The notes below the pieces were generated by a model. That model saw nothing but the letters and a program-made list of their open reading frames with translations. It made no database searches and had not been told where the DNA came from. This document shows positions 36,345-50,100 of a stretch of DNA of 64,000 bases, piece after piece (positions within the stretch are counted from its first letter, which is position 1; every line of letters starts with the position of its first letter). The stretch lies in assembly GCF_029227915.1 (NCBI RefSeq), contig NC_079881.1, positions 24,281,501 to 24,345,500 of the forward strand, given 5' to 3'. Made by a program: the position numbers and the translations under genes. The DNA comes from Hydractinia symbiolongicarpus. Taxonomy: Eukaryota; Cnidaria; Hydrozoa; Anthoathecata; Hydractiniidae.

Positions 36345-39300
36345 ACTGTGACTTTATAAATGTGATAAGTGAGCCAACTGGATCCCAAGAAATACCATTG
36401 TTCTTAATTTGAGGTGATTACTGGAACTCAGCGATTACACTGGGCGCTGTGGTAGCGCTTTATTTAAAAATTAAGAAAAGTAAGTAATTTTTTACTGTGG
36501 GACCAATCCTAGCCCATCGTTCGCGCTGAAGAACTAGAGACAGTTTCAAAAACTGCATTTCATCGACTTACTAACGGTGTCAGTCCGTTTGAGTTACAAC
36601 AGTTGCGTCACATATTCGTACCAACATGTAGTTAGTGATTTTTTTCCGATATTACTAAGTTGTATCGCTTTTAACAATAAAACGATTGCCTGTGGAACTT
36701 AATTGAACTAACTTTGGACTGAGACCTTATAAATGTCATAAGTGAGTCAACTGGACTCCAAGAAATAACATTCTTCTTAATTTGACATGATTGCCGGAAC
36801 TCAGCGATTACACTGGGCGCTGTGGTAGCGCTTCATTTAAAAATTTAGGTAAATCAGTCAATTTTACTGTGGGATCAATCCTAGCCGTTAGCGCGCGCTG
36901 AGTAAATAGGAACAGTTTCCAAAACTAAAATTCATTGAATTTCTAGTGGTAAAAATTCGTTTGAGTTCCAACGGTTGCGTCACATTTTCGTACCAACATG
37001 TATTTAGGGATGTTTTTCTGATATTACTAGGTTGTATCGCTTTTAACAGTGAAACGATTGACTGTGGCACTTAAATGAACTGATTTTGGACTGTGACCTT
37101 ATAAGTGTGATAAGTGAGACAATTGGACTCCAAGAAGTAACATTCCTCATAATTTGACATGATTGCCGAAACTCAGCGATTACATTGGGCGCTGTGGTAG
37201 CGCTTCATTTAAAAATTAAGAAAAGAAAGTCATTTTTTACTGTGGAACCAATCCTAGCCGTTAGCGCGCGCTGAAGAAATAGCGACGGGTTCAAAAACTA
37301 CATTTCATTGAATTTCTAACGGTGTCAGTCCGTTTGAGTTACAACGGTTGGGTCACATATTCGTACTAACATGTATTTAGCGATATTTCTTTGATATTAC
37401 TAGGTTGAATCGCTTTTAACAGTCAAACGATTGACTGTGGGACTTAATTGAACTAACTTTGGACTGTGACCTGATAAATGTGATAACTAAGGCAATAGGA
37501 TCCCAAGAATTAACATTCTTCTTAATTTGACGTGATTGATGGAATTCAGCGATTACACTGGGCGCTGTGGTAGCGCTTCATTTAAAAATTTAGATAAATA
37601 AGTCATTTCTTACTGTGGGACCAATCCTGGCCGTAAGCACGCGCTGAATAAATAGGAACAGTTTCCAAAACTACATTTCATTGAATTTCTAGCGGTATAA
37701 ATCCGTTTGAGTTACAACGGTTGCGTCACATATTTGTACCAACATGTATTTAGCGATAGTGTTCGGATATTACTAGGCTGCATCGCTTTTAACAGTGAAA
37801 CGTTTGACTGTGGGACTTAATTGAACTGATTGTAGACTTTGACCTTAAAAATGAGACAATTGGACCCCTAGAAATAACATTCTTCTTAATTTGACGTGAT
37901 TGCCGGAATTCAGCGATTGCACTGGGCGCTGTGGTAGCGCTTCATTTAAAAATTTAGATAAATAAGTCATTCTTTACCGTAGGACGAATCCTAGCCGTTA
38001 TCGGGCGCAGAAGAAATAGCGACAGTTTCCAAAACCGCACTTCATTGACTTTCTACCGGTATCAATCCACTTCAGTTACAACGGTTGCGTGACATATGCG
38101 TACAAACTTGTATTTAGCCATATTTTTTTCATATTACTAGGTTGTATCGATTTTATCAGTGAAGCGATTGACTGTGGCACTTAAATGAACTGGTTTTGGA
38201 CTGTGACCTTATAAATGTGATAAATGAGCCAATTAGACACCCAGAAATAACATTCCTCTTAATTTGACATGATTGATGGAATTCCACGATTACAATGGGC
38301 GCTGTGGTAGCGCTTCATTTAAAAACTTAGATAAATAAGTCATAATTACTGTGGGACCAATCCTGGCCGTTAGCGCGCGCTGAATAAGTAGGAACAGTTT
38401 CAAAAACTAAATTTCATTGACTTTCTAACGGTGTCAGTCCGTTTGTGTTACCAGGGTTGGGTCACATATTCGTACTAACATGTATTTAGCGATATTTTTC
38501 TGATATTACTATGTTGCATCGCTTTTAAAAGCGAAACAATTGACTGTGGGACTTAATGAACTAACTTTGGACTGTGACTTTATAAATGTGATAAGTGAGC
38601 CAACTGGATCCCAAGAAATACCATTGTTCTTTATTTGAGGTGATTACTGGAACTCAGCGATTACACTGGGCGCTGTGGTAGCGCTTTATTTAAAAATTAA
38701 GATAAGTAAGTAATTTTTTACTGTGGGACCAATCTTAGCCCATAGTTCGCGCTGAAGAACTAGAGACAGTTTCAAAAACTGCATTTCATCGACTTACTAA
38801 CGGTGTCAGTCCGTTTGAGTTACAACAGTTGCGTCACATATTCGTACCAACATGTAGTTAGTGATTTTTTTCCGATATTACTAAGTTGTATCGCTTTTAA
38901 CAGTAAAACGATTGCCTGTGGAACTTAATTGAACTAACTTTGGACTGAGACCTTATAAATGTCATAAGTGAGTCAACTAGACTCCAAGAAATAACATTCT
39001 TCTTAATTTGACATGATTGCCGGAACTCAGCGATTACACTGGGCGCTGTGGTAGCGCTTCATTTAAAAATTTAGGTAAATCAGTCAATTTTACTGTGGGA
39101 TCAATCCTAGCCGTTAGCGCGCGCTGAGTAAATAGGAACAGTTTCCAAAACTAAATTTCATTGAAGTTCTAGTGGTAAAAATTCGTTTGAGTTCCAACGG
39201 TTGCGTCGCATTTTCGTACCAACATGTATTTAGGGATGTTTTTCTGATATTACTAGGTTGTATCGCTTTTAACAGTGAAACGATTGACTGTGGCACTTAA

Positions 39301-41340
39301 ATGAACTGATTTTGGACTGTGACCTTATAAGTGTGATAAGTGAGACAATTGGACTCCAAGAAGTAACATTCCTCATAATTTGACATGATTGCCGAAACGC
39401 AGCGATTACATTGGGCGCTGTGGTAGCGCTTCATTTAAAAATTAAGAAAAGAAAGTCATTTTTTACTGTGGAACCAATCCTAGCCGTTAGCGCGCGCTGA
39501 AGAAATAGCGACGGGTTCAAAAACTACATTTCATTGAATTTCTAACGGTGTCAGTCCGTTTGAGTTACAACGGTTGGGTCACATATTCGTACTAACATGT
39601 ATTTAGCGATATTTCTTTGATATTACTAGGTTGAATCGCTTTTAACAGTCAAACGATTGACTGTGGGACTTAATTGAACTAACTTTGGACTGTGACCTGA
39701 TAAATGTGATAACTGAGGCAATAGGATCCCAAGAATTAACATTCTTCTTAATTTGACGTGATTGATGGAATTCAGCGATTACACTGGGCGCTGTGGTAGC
39801 GCTTCATTTAAAAATTTAGATAAATAAGTCATTTCTTACTGTGGGACCAATCCTGGCCGTAAGCACGCGCTGAATAAATAGGAACAGTTACCAAAACTAC
39901 ATTTCATTGAATTTCTAGCGGTATAAATCCGTTTGAGTTACAACGGTTGCGTTACATATTTGTACCAACATGTATTTAGCGATAGTGTTCGGATATTACT
40001 AGGCTGCATCGCTTTTAACAGTGAAACGTTTGACTGTGGGACTTAATTGAACTGATTGTAGACTTTGACCTTAAAAATGAGACAATTGGACCCCTAGAAA
40101 TAACATTCTTCTTAATTTGACGTGATTGCCGGAATTCAGCGATTGCACTGGGCGCTGTGGTATCGCTTCATTTAAAAATTTAGATAAATAAGTCATTCTT
40201 TACCGTAGGACGAATCCTAGCCGTTATCGGGCGCAGAAGAAATAGCGACAGTTTCCAAAACCGCACTTCATTGACTTTCTACCGGTATCAATCCACTTCA
40301 GTTACAACGGTTGCGTGACATATGCGTACAAACTTGTATTTAGCCATATTTTTTTCATATTACTAGGTTGTATCGATTTTATCAGTGAAGCGATTGACTG
40401 TGGCACTTAAATGAACTGGTTTTGGACTGTGACCTTATAAATGTGATAAATGAGCCAATTAGACACCCAGAAATAACATTCCTCTTAATTTGACATGATT
40501 GATGGAATTCCACGATTACAATGGGCGCTGTGGTAGCGCTTCATTTAAAAACTTAGATAAATAATTCATATTTACTGTGGGACCAATCCTGGCCGTTAGC
40601 GCGCGCTGAATAAGTAGGAACAGTTTCAAAAACCAAATTTCATTGACTTTCTAACGGTGTCAGTCCGTTTGTGTTACCAGGGTTGGGTCACATATTCGTA
40701 CTAATATGTATTTAGCGATGTGTTTCTGATATTACTATGTTGCATCGCTTTTAAAAGCGAAACAATTGACTGTGGGACTTAATGAACTAACTTTGGACTG
40801 TGACCTGATAAATGTGATAAATGAGACAATTGGACTCCAAGAAATAACATTCTTCTTAATTTGACATGATTGCCGGAACTCAGCGATTACACTGGGCGCT
40901 GTGGTAGCGCTTTATTTAAAAATTAAGATAAGTAAGTAATTTTTTACTGTGGGACCAATCCTAGCCCATAGTTCGCGCTGAAGAACTAGAGACAGTTTCA
41001 AAAACTGCATTTCATCGACTTACTAACGGTGTAAGTCCGTTTGAGTTACAACAGTTGCGTCACATATTCGTACCAACATGTAGTTAGTGATTTTTTTCCG
41101 ATATTACTAAGTTGTATCGCTTTTAACAGTAAAACGATTGCCTGTGGAACTTAATTGAACTAACTTTGGACTGAGACCTTATAAATGTCATAAGTGAGTC
41201 AACTGGACTCCAAAAAATAACATTCTTCTTAATTTGACATGATTGCCGGAACTCAGCGATTACACTGGGCGCTGTGGTAGCGCTTCATTTAAAAATTTAG
41301 GTAAATCAGTCAATTTTACTGTGGGATCAATCCTAGCCCT
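36345..41340 (+). repeat. HOR, period 2,226 bp (6 units), ~2.2 copies
   Basis: Copy 1 is about 36345-38570 and copy 2 about 38571-40797, with a partial third to ~41340. Anchors 36494, 36866, 37239, 37612, 37976, 38348 and 38720 pair with 38720, 39092, 39465, 39838, 40202, 40574 and 40946. Shared rare variants include the CCGTAAGCACGCGC start, the CCGTAGGACGAATCC anchor and the 364-bp unit with the 9-base loss. Confidence 0.87.
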
Positions 41341-43510
41341 TAGCGCGCGCTGAATAAATAGGAACAGTTTCCAAAACTACATTTCATTGAATTTCTAGCG
41401 GTATAAATCCGTTTGAGTTACAACGGTTGCGTCACATATTTGTACCAACATGTATTTAGCGATAGTGTTCGGATATTACTAGGCTGCATCGCTTTTAACA
41501 GTGAAACGTTTGACTGTGGGACTTAATTGAACTGATTTTAGACTTTGACCTTATAAATGAGACAATTGGACCCCAAGAAATAACATTCTTCTTAATTTGA
41601 CGTGATTGCCGGAATTCAGCGATTGCACTGGGCGCTGTGGTAGCGCTTCATTTAAAAATTTAGATAAATAAGTCATTCTTTACCGTAGGACGAATCCTAG
41701 CCGTTATCGGGCGCAGAAGAAATAGCGACAGTTTCCAAAACCGCACTTCATTGACTTTCTACCGGTATCAATCCACTTCAGTTACAACGGTTGCGTGACA
41801 TATGCGTACAAACTTGTATTTAGCCATATTTTTTTAATATTACTAGGTTGTATCGATTTTATCAGTGAAACGATTGACTGTGGCACTTAAATGAACTGGT
41901 TTTGGACTGTGACCTTATAAATGTGATAAATGAGCCAATTAGACACCCAGAAATAACATTCCTCTTAATTTGACATGATTGATGGAATTCCACGATTACA
42001 ATGGGCGCTGTGGTAGCGCTTCATTTAAAAACTTAGATAAATAATTCATATTTACTGTGGGACCAATCCTGGCCGTTAGCGCGCGCTGAATAAGTAGGAA
42101 CAGTTTCAAAAACCAAATTTCATTGACTTTCTAACGGTGTCAGTCCGTTTGTGTTACCAGGGTTGGGTCACATATTCGTACTAATATGTATTTAGCGATG
42201 TGTTTCTGATATTACTATGTTGCATCGCTTTTAAAAGCGAAACAATTGACTGTGGGACTTAATGAACTAACTTTGGACTGTGACCTGATAAATGTGATAA
42301 ATGAGACAATTGGACTCCAAGAAATAACATTCTTCTTAATTTGACATGATTGCCGGAACTCAGCGATTACACTGGGCGCTGTGGTAGCGCTTTATTTAAA
42401 AATTAAGATAAGTAAGTAATTTTTTACTGTGGGACCAATCCTAGCCCATAGTTCGCGCTGAAGAACTAGAGACAGTTTCAAAAACTGCATTTCATCGACT
42501 TACTAACGGTGTAAGTCCGTTTGAGTTACAACAGTTGCGTCACATATTCGTACCAACATGTAGTTAGTGATTTTTTTCCGATATTACTAAGTTGTATCGC
42601 TTTTAACAGTAAAACGATTGCCTGTGGAACTTAATTGAACTAACTTTGGACTGAGACCTTATAAATGTCATAAGTGAGTCAACTGGACTCCAAAAAATAA
42701 CATTCTTCTTAATTTGACATGATTGCCGGAACTCAGCGATTACACTGGGCGCTGTGGTAGCGCTTCATTTAAAAATTTAGGTAAATCAGTCAATTTTACT
42801 GTGGGATCAATCCTAGCCCTTAGCGCGCGCTGAATAAATAGGAACAGTTTCCAAAACTACATTTCATTGAATTTCTAGCGGTATAAATCCGTTTGAGTTA
42901 CAACGGTTGCGTCACATATTTGTACCAACATGTATTTAGCGATAGTGTTCGGATATTACTAGGCTGCATCGCTTTTAACAGTGAAACGTTTGACTGTGGG
43001 ACTTAATTGAACTGATTTTAGACTTTAACCTTATAAATGAGACAATTGGACCCCAAGAAATAACATTCTTCTTAATTTGACGTGATTGCCGGAATTCAGC
43101 GATTGCACTGGGCGCTGTGGTAGCGCTTCATTTAAAAATTTAGATAAATAAGTCATTCTTTACCGTAGGACGAATCCTAGCCGTTATCGGGCGCAGAAGA
43201 AATAGCGACAGTTTCCAAAACCGCACTTCATTGACTTTCTACCGGTATCAATCCACTTCAGTTACAACGGTTGCGTGACATATGCGTACAAACTTGTATT
43301 TAGCCATATTTTTTTAATATTACTAGGTTGTATCGATTTTATCAGTGAAACGATTGACTGTGGCACTTAAATGAACTGGTTTTGGACTGTGACCTTATAA
43401 ATGTGATAAATGAGCCAATTAGACACCCAGAAATAACATTCCTCTTAATTTGACATGAATGATGGAATTCCACGATTACAATGGGCGCTGTGGTAGCGCT
43501 TTATTTAAAA
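39861..43510 (+). repeat. HOR, period 1,480 bp (4 units), ~2.5 copies
   Basis: Segments begin near 39861, 41341 and 42821. Anchors 40202, 40574, 40946, 41318 and 41682 pair with 41682, 42054, 42426, 42798 and 43162. The last two segments are almost identical; the first differs more (for example ACCTTAAAAATG against ACCTTATAAATG). The junction near 41335-41345 is a CCTAGCCCTTAGCGCGCGC start that appears only at this HOR's joints. Confidence 0.85.
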
Positions 43511-43921
43511 ACTTAGATAAATAAGTCATTTCTTACTGTGGGACCAATCCTGGCCGTTAGCACGCGATGAATAAATAGGAACAGTTTCCAAAACTACATG
43601 TCATTGACTTTCTAGCGGTATAAATCCGTTTGAGTTACAACGGTTGCGTCACATAATGGTACCAACATATATTTCGCGATAGTGTTCGGATATTACTAGG
43701 TTGCATCGCTTTTAACAGTGAAACGTTTGAATGTGGGACTTAATTGAACTGATTGTGGACTTTGACCTTATAAATGTGATAAATAAGCCAGTTTGACTAC
43801 AAGAAATAACGTTGCTCCTAACTTGACATGATTGATGGAACTCAGCGATTACACTGGGCGCTGTTGTAGCGCTTTATTTAAAAATTAAGATAAATAAGTC
43901 ATTTTTTACTGCGGGACCAAT

Positions 43922-44232
43922 TATTATAATTATTACTATTATTTACTATTATTTACCCAGGATAGCCTCATCAGTTCCTATTGGTACTGCTATCAACGAG
44001 GGTCCTGCAAAGGCGGTCCTAGCGCATTTAAAGCTCCCCTTTGAGCTACAAAAGTCGTAAAAGCACAGCAATCGCTCAACTAGACAACCGCCTAAGATAT
44101 CAATCTTATTCTCATGCTGAACGCTAAGCAGAAAGGATAGATTCACACTTTTATCGTCTCTGGCATGACTCGGCCAGGGTTTGAACGCAAGACCTCCCGC
44201 ACTGAAAGCGAACGCTCTACCACAAATCTATA
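43922..44232 (-). mobile_element. tRNA-derived SINE, copy 5 (head mutated)
   Basis: About 311 bp, inserted at the same unit position, with its tail at 43922-43955. This is the most altered head. The B box is changed at its first base (plus-strand GGTTTGAACG at 44178-44187), and the A-box end reads CCACAAATCTA (44220-44230) instead of CCACAAGGCTA. Its body resembles copies 1, 6 and 7, and the anchor before it is ACTGCGGG, as theirs is. The 65-codon frame (43949-44146) is still open, but this carries no weight. Confidence 0.85.
44178..44230 (-). promoter_or_regulatory. Degraded Pol III boxes of SINE copy 5
   Basis: The B box reads CGTTCAAACC and the A box TAGATTTGTGG on the minus strand. Each has changes at normally constrained bases (B-box first G, A-box C), so this copy is probably promoter-dead or weak. 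Confidence 0.6.
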
Positions 44233-47154
44233 AGCCGTTAGTGCGCGCTGAAGAAGTACAGACAGTTTCCAAAACAATATTTTATTGACTTTCTAACGGT
44301 GTTAATCCGTTTGAGTTACAACGGTGGCGTCACATATTCGTACCAACATGTGTTTAGATATTTTTTTCCGATATTACTAAGTTCTATCGCTTTTAACAGT
44401 GAAACGATTGACTATGGGACTTATTTGAACACATTCTGAACTGTGACTTTATAAATGTGATAAGTGAGCCAACTGGACCCCAAGAAATACCATTGTTCTT
44501 AACTTGATGTGATTGCTGGAACTCAGCGATTACACTGGGCGCTGTGGTAGCGCTTTATTTAAAAATTAAGATAAGTAAGTCCTTTTTTTACTGTGGGACC
44601 AATCCTAGCCCTTAGTTCGCGCTGGAGAAATAGAGACAGTTTCAAAAACTACATTTCATCGACTTTCTAACGGTGTCAGTCCGCTGGAGTTACAACAGTT
44701 GCGTCACATTTTCGTACCAACATGTAGTTAGTGATTTTTTTCCGACATTACTAAGTTGTAACGCTTTTAACAGTGAAACGATTGCCTGTGGAACTTAATT
44801 GAACTAACTTTGGACTGTGACCTTATAAATGTCATAAGTGAGTCAACTGGACTCCAAGACATAACATTCTTCTTAATTTGACATGATTGCCGGAACTCAG
44901 CGATTACACTGGGCGCTGTGATAGTGCTTCATTTAAAAATTTAGATAGATAAGTCATTCTTTACTGTTGGACCAATCCTCGCCGTTATTGCGCGCTGAAG
45001 AAATAGCAACAGTTTCAAAAACTACGTTTCATTGACTTGCTAACGGTGTCAGTCATTTTGAGTTACAATGGTTGTTTCACATAATCGTACTAACATGTAT
45101 TTAGCGATAGTGTTCGGATATTACTAGGTTGCATCGCTTTTACCAGTGAAACGTTTGACTGAGGGACTTAATTGAACTGATTTTGGACTTTGACCTTATA
45201 AATGTGATAAATAAGCCGGTTTGACTTCAAGAAATAACGTTGATCTTAATTTGACATGATTGCTGGAACTCAGCGATTACACTGGGTGCTGTGGTAGCAC
45301 TTTATTTGAAAATTAAGATAAATAAACAATTTTTTACTGTGGGACCAATCCTAGCCGTTAGTTCGTGCTGAAGAAGTAGAGACAGTTTCCAAAACTACCT
45401 TTCATTGACTTTCTAACTGTGTCAATCGGTTTGAGTTACAACGGTTGCGTCACATAGTCGTACCAACATGTAGTTAGTGATTTTTTTCCGATATTACTAA
45501 GTTGTATCGCTTTTAACATTGAAACGATTTCCTGTGGAATTTAATTGAACTAACTTTAGACTGTGACCTTATAAATGTGAAAGTGAGACAATTGGACTCC
45601 AAGAAATAACATTCTTCTTAATTTGACGTGATTGCCAGAACTCAGCGATTACACTGGGCGCTGTGATAGTGCTTCATTTAAAAATTTAGATAGATATTTC
45701 ATTCTTTACTGTGGGACCAATCCAAGCCGTTATCGCGGGCTGAAGAAATAGCAACAGTTTCAAAAACTACATTTCATTGACTTGCTAACGGTGTCAGTCA
45801 TTTTGAGTTACAATGGTTGTGTCACATATTCGTACTAACATGTATTTAGCAATACTGTTCGGATATTACTAGGTTGCATCGCTTTTACCAGTGAAACGTT
45901 TGACTGTGGGACTTAATTGAACTGATTGTAGACTTTGACCTCATAAATGTGATAAATAAGCCAGTTTGACTTCAAGAAATAACGTTGATCTTAATTTGAC
46001 ATGATTGCTGGAACTCAGCGATTACCCTGGGTGCTGTGGTGGCACTTTATTTGAAAATTAAGATAAATAAACCATTTTTTACTGTGGGACCAATCCTAGC
46101 CATTAGTTCGTGCTGAAGAAGTAGAGACAGTTTCCAAAACTACATTTCATTGACTTTCTAACGGTGTCAATCCGTTTGAGTTACAACGGTTGCGTCACAT
46201 AGTCGTACCAACATGTAGTTAGTGATTTTTTTCCGATATTACTAAGTTGTATCGCTTTAAACATTGAAACGATTTCCTGTGGAATTTAATTGAACTAACT
46301 TTGGACTGTGACCTTATAAATGTCATAAGTGAGTCAACTGGACTGCAAGAAATAACATTCTTCTTAATTTGACGTGATTGCCGGAACGCAGCGATTACAC
46401 TGGGCGCTGTGATAGTGCTTCATTTAAAAATTTAGATAGATAATTCAATTTTTACTGTGGGACCAATCCTAGCCGTTTTCGCGCGTGGAAGAAATAGCAA
46501 CAGTTTCAAAAACTACATTTCATTGACTTGCTAACGGTGTAAGTCCGTTTGAGTTACAATGGTTGGGTCACATAATCGTACTAACATGTATTTAGCGATA
46601 TTTTTCTGATATTACTAGGTTGAATCGCTTTTAACAGTCAAACGATTGACTGTGGGACTTAATTGAACTAACTTTGGACTGTGACCTGATAAATGTGATA
46701 AATGAGGCAATAGAATCCCAAAAATTAACAATCTTCTTAATTTGACATGATTGCCGAAACTCAGCGATTACATTGGGCGCTGTGGTAGCGCTTCATTTAA
46801 AAATTAAGAAAAGAAAGTCATTTTTTACAGTGGGACCAATCCTAGCCGATAGCGCGCGCTGAAAAAATAGCGACGGGTTCAAAAACTACATTTCATTTAA
46901 TTTCTAACGGTGTCAGTCCGTTTGAGTTACAACGGTTGGGTCACATTTTCGTACTAACATGTATTTAGCGATATTTTTTTGATATTACTAGGTTGAATCG
47001 CTTTTAACAGTCAAACGATTGACTGTGGGACTTAATTGAACTAACTTTGGACTGTGACCTGATAAATGTGATAACTGAGGCAATAGGATCCCAAGAATTA
47101 ACATTCTTCTTAATTTGACGTGATTGATGGAATTCAGCGATTACACTGGGCGCT

Positions 47155-50100
47155 GTGGTAGCGCTTCATTTAAAAACTTAGATAAATAAGTCATTTCTTA
47201 CTGTGGGACCAATCCTGGCCGTTAGCACGCGATGAATAAATAGGAACAGTTTCCAAAACTACATGTCATTGACTTTCTAGCGGTATAAATCCGTTTGAGT
47301 TACAACGGTTGCGTCACATAATCGTACCAACATATATTTCGCGATAGTGTTCGGATATTACTAGGTTGCGTCGCTTTTACCAGTGAAACGTTTGAGTGAG
47401 GGTCTTAATTGAACTGATTTTGGACTTTGACCTTATAAATGTGATAAATAAGCCAGTTTGACTTCAAGAAATAACGTTGATCTTAATTTGACATGATTGC
47501 TGGAACTCAACGATTACACTGGGTGCTGTGGTAGCACTTTATTTGAAAATTAAGATAAATAAACAATTTTTTACTGTGGGACCAATCCTAGCCGTTAGTT
47601 CGTGCTGAAGAAGTAGAGACAGTTTCAAAAACTGCATTTCATCGACTTTCTAACGGTGTCAGTCCGTTTGAGTTACAACAGTTGCGTCACATATTCGTAT
47701 CAACATGTAGTTAGTGATTTTTTTCCGATATTACTAAGTTGTATCGCTTTTAACAGTAAAACGATTGCATGTGGAACTTAATTGAACTAACTTTGGACTG
47801 AGACCTTATAAATGTCATAAGTGAGTCAACTGGACTCCAAGAAATAACATTCTTCTTAATTTGACATGATTGCCGGAACTCAGCGATTACACTGGGCGCT
47901 GTGGTAGCGCGTCATTTAAAAATTTAGGTAAATCAGTCAATTTTACTGTGGGATCAATCCTAGCCGTTAGCGCGCGCTGAGTAAATAGGAACAGTTTCCA
48001 AAACTAAATTTCATTGAATTTCTAGTGGTAAAAATTCGTTTGAGTTCCAACGGTTGCGTCACATTTTCGTACCAACATGTATATAGGGATGTTTTTCTGA
48101 TATTACTAGGTTGTATCGCTTTTAACAGTGAAACGATTGACTGTGGCACTTAAATGAACTGATTTTGGACTGTGACCTTATAAGTGTGATAAGTGAGACA
48201 ATTGGACTCCAAGAAGTAACATTCCTCATAATTTGACATGATTGCCGAAACTCAGCGATTACATTGGGCGCTGTGGTAGCGCTTCATTTAAGAATTAAGA
48301 AAAGAAAGTCATTTTTTACTGTGGGACCAATCCTAGCCGTTAGCGCGCGCTGAAGAAATAGCGACGAGTTCAAAAGCTACATTTCATCGACTTACTAACG
48401 GTGTCAGTCCGTTTGAGTTACAACAGTTGCGTCACATATTCGTACCAACATGTAGTTAGTGATTTTTTTCCGATATTACTAAGTTGTATCGCTTTTAACA
48501 GTAAAACGATTGCCTGTGGAACTTAATTGAACTAACTTTGGACTGAGACCTTATAAATGTCATAAGTGAGTCAACTGGACTCCAAGAAATAACATTTTTC
48601 TTAATTTGACATGATTGCTGGAACTCAGCGATTACACTGGGCGCTGTGGTAGCGCTTCATTTAAAAATTTAGGTAAATCAGTCAATTTTACTGTGGGATC
48701 AATCCTAGCCGTTAGCGCGCGCTGAATAAATAGGAACAGTTTCCAAAACTACATTTCATTGAATTTCTAGCGGTATAAATCCGTTTGAGTTACAACGGTT
48801 GCGTCACATATTTGTAACAACATGTATTTAGCGATAGTGTTCGGATATTACTAGGCTGCATCGCTTTTAACAGTGAAACGTTTGACTGTGGGACTTAATT
48901 GAACTGATTGTAGACTTTGACCTTATAAATGAGACAATTGGACCCCAAGAAATAACATTCTTCTTAATTTGACGTGATTGCCGGAATTCAGCGCTTGCAC
49001 TGGACGCTGTGGTAGCGCTTCATTTAAAAATTTAGATAAATAAGTCATTCTTTACCGTAGGACGAATCCTAGCCGTTATCGGGCGCAGAAGAAAGAGCGA
49101 CAGTTTCCAAAACCGCACTTCATTGACTTTCTACCGGTATCAATCAACTTCAGTTACAACGGTTGCGTGACATATGCGTACAAACTTGTATTTAGCCATA
49201 TTTTTTTCATATTACTAGGTTGTATCGATTTTATCAGTGAAACGATTGACTGTGGCACTTAAATGAACTGGTTTTGGACTGTGACCTTATAAATGTGATA
49301 AATGAGCCAATTACACACCCAGAAATAACAATCCTCCTAATTTGACATGATTGATGGAATTCCACGATTACAATGGGCGCTGTGGTAGCGCTTCATTTAA
49401 AAACTTAGATAAATAAGTCATTTCTTACTGTGGGACCAATCCTGGCCGTTAGCACGCGATGAATAAATAGGAACAGTTTCCAAAACTACATGTCATTGAC
49501 TTTCTAGCGGTATAAATCCGTTTGAGTTACAACGGTTGCGTCACATAATCGTACCAACATATATTTCGCGATAGTGTTCGGATATTACTAGGTTGCGTCG
49601 CTTTTACCAGTGAAACGTTTGAGTGAGGGTCTTAATTGAACTGATTTTGGACTTTGACCTTATAAATGTGATAAATAAGCCAGTTTGACTTCAAGAAATA
49701 ACGTTGATCTTAATTTGACATGATTGCTGGAACTCAACGATTACAATGGGTGCTGTGGTAGCACTTTATTTGAAAATTAAGATAAATAAACAATTTTTTA
49801 CTGTGGGACCAATCCTAGCCGTTAGTTCGTGCTGAAGAAGTAGAGACAGTTTCAAAAACTGCATTTCATCGACTTTCTAACGGTGTCAGTCCGTTTGAGT
49901 TACAACAGTTGCGTCACATATTCGTATCAACATGTAGTTAGTGATTTTTTTCCGATATTACTAAGTTGTATCGCTTTTAACAGTAAAACGATTGCATGTG
50001 GAACTTAATTGAACTAACTTTGGACTGAGACCTTATAAATGTCATAAGTGAGTCAACTGGACTCCAAGAAATAACATTCTTCTTAATTTGACATGATTGC

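Larger units (their letters stand above)
33152..43921 (+). repeat. Satellite block 5
   Basis: About 29 units between SINE copies 4 and 5. The first part (to ~35692) belongs to the 4,414-bp HOR, and three successive near-identical units carry the ATGTGATTAGATATTTT variant (near 33275, 33645 and 34015). The rest is built from 2,226-bp and 1,480-bp HORs. A 90-codon minus-strand frame at 35397-35669 and 60-codon frames at 36888 and 39114 are accidental open stretches in repeated units. Confidence 0.9.
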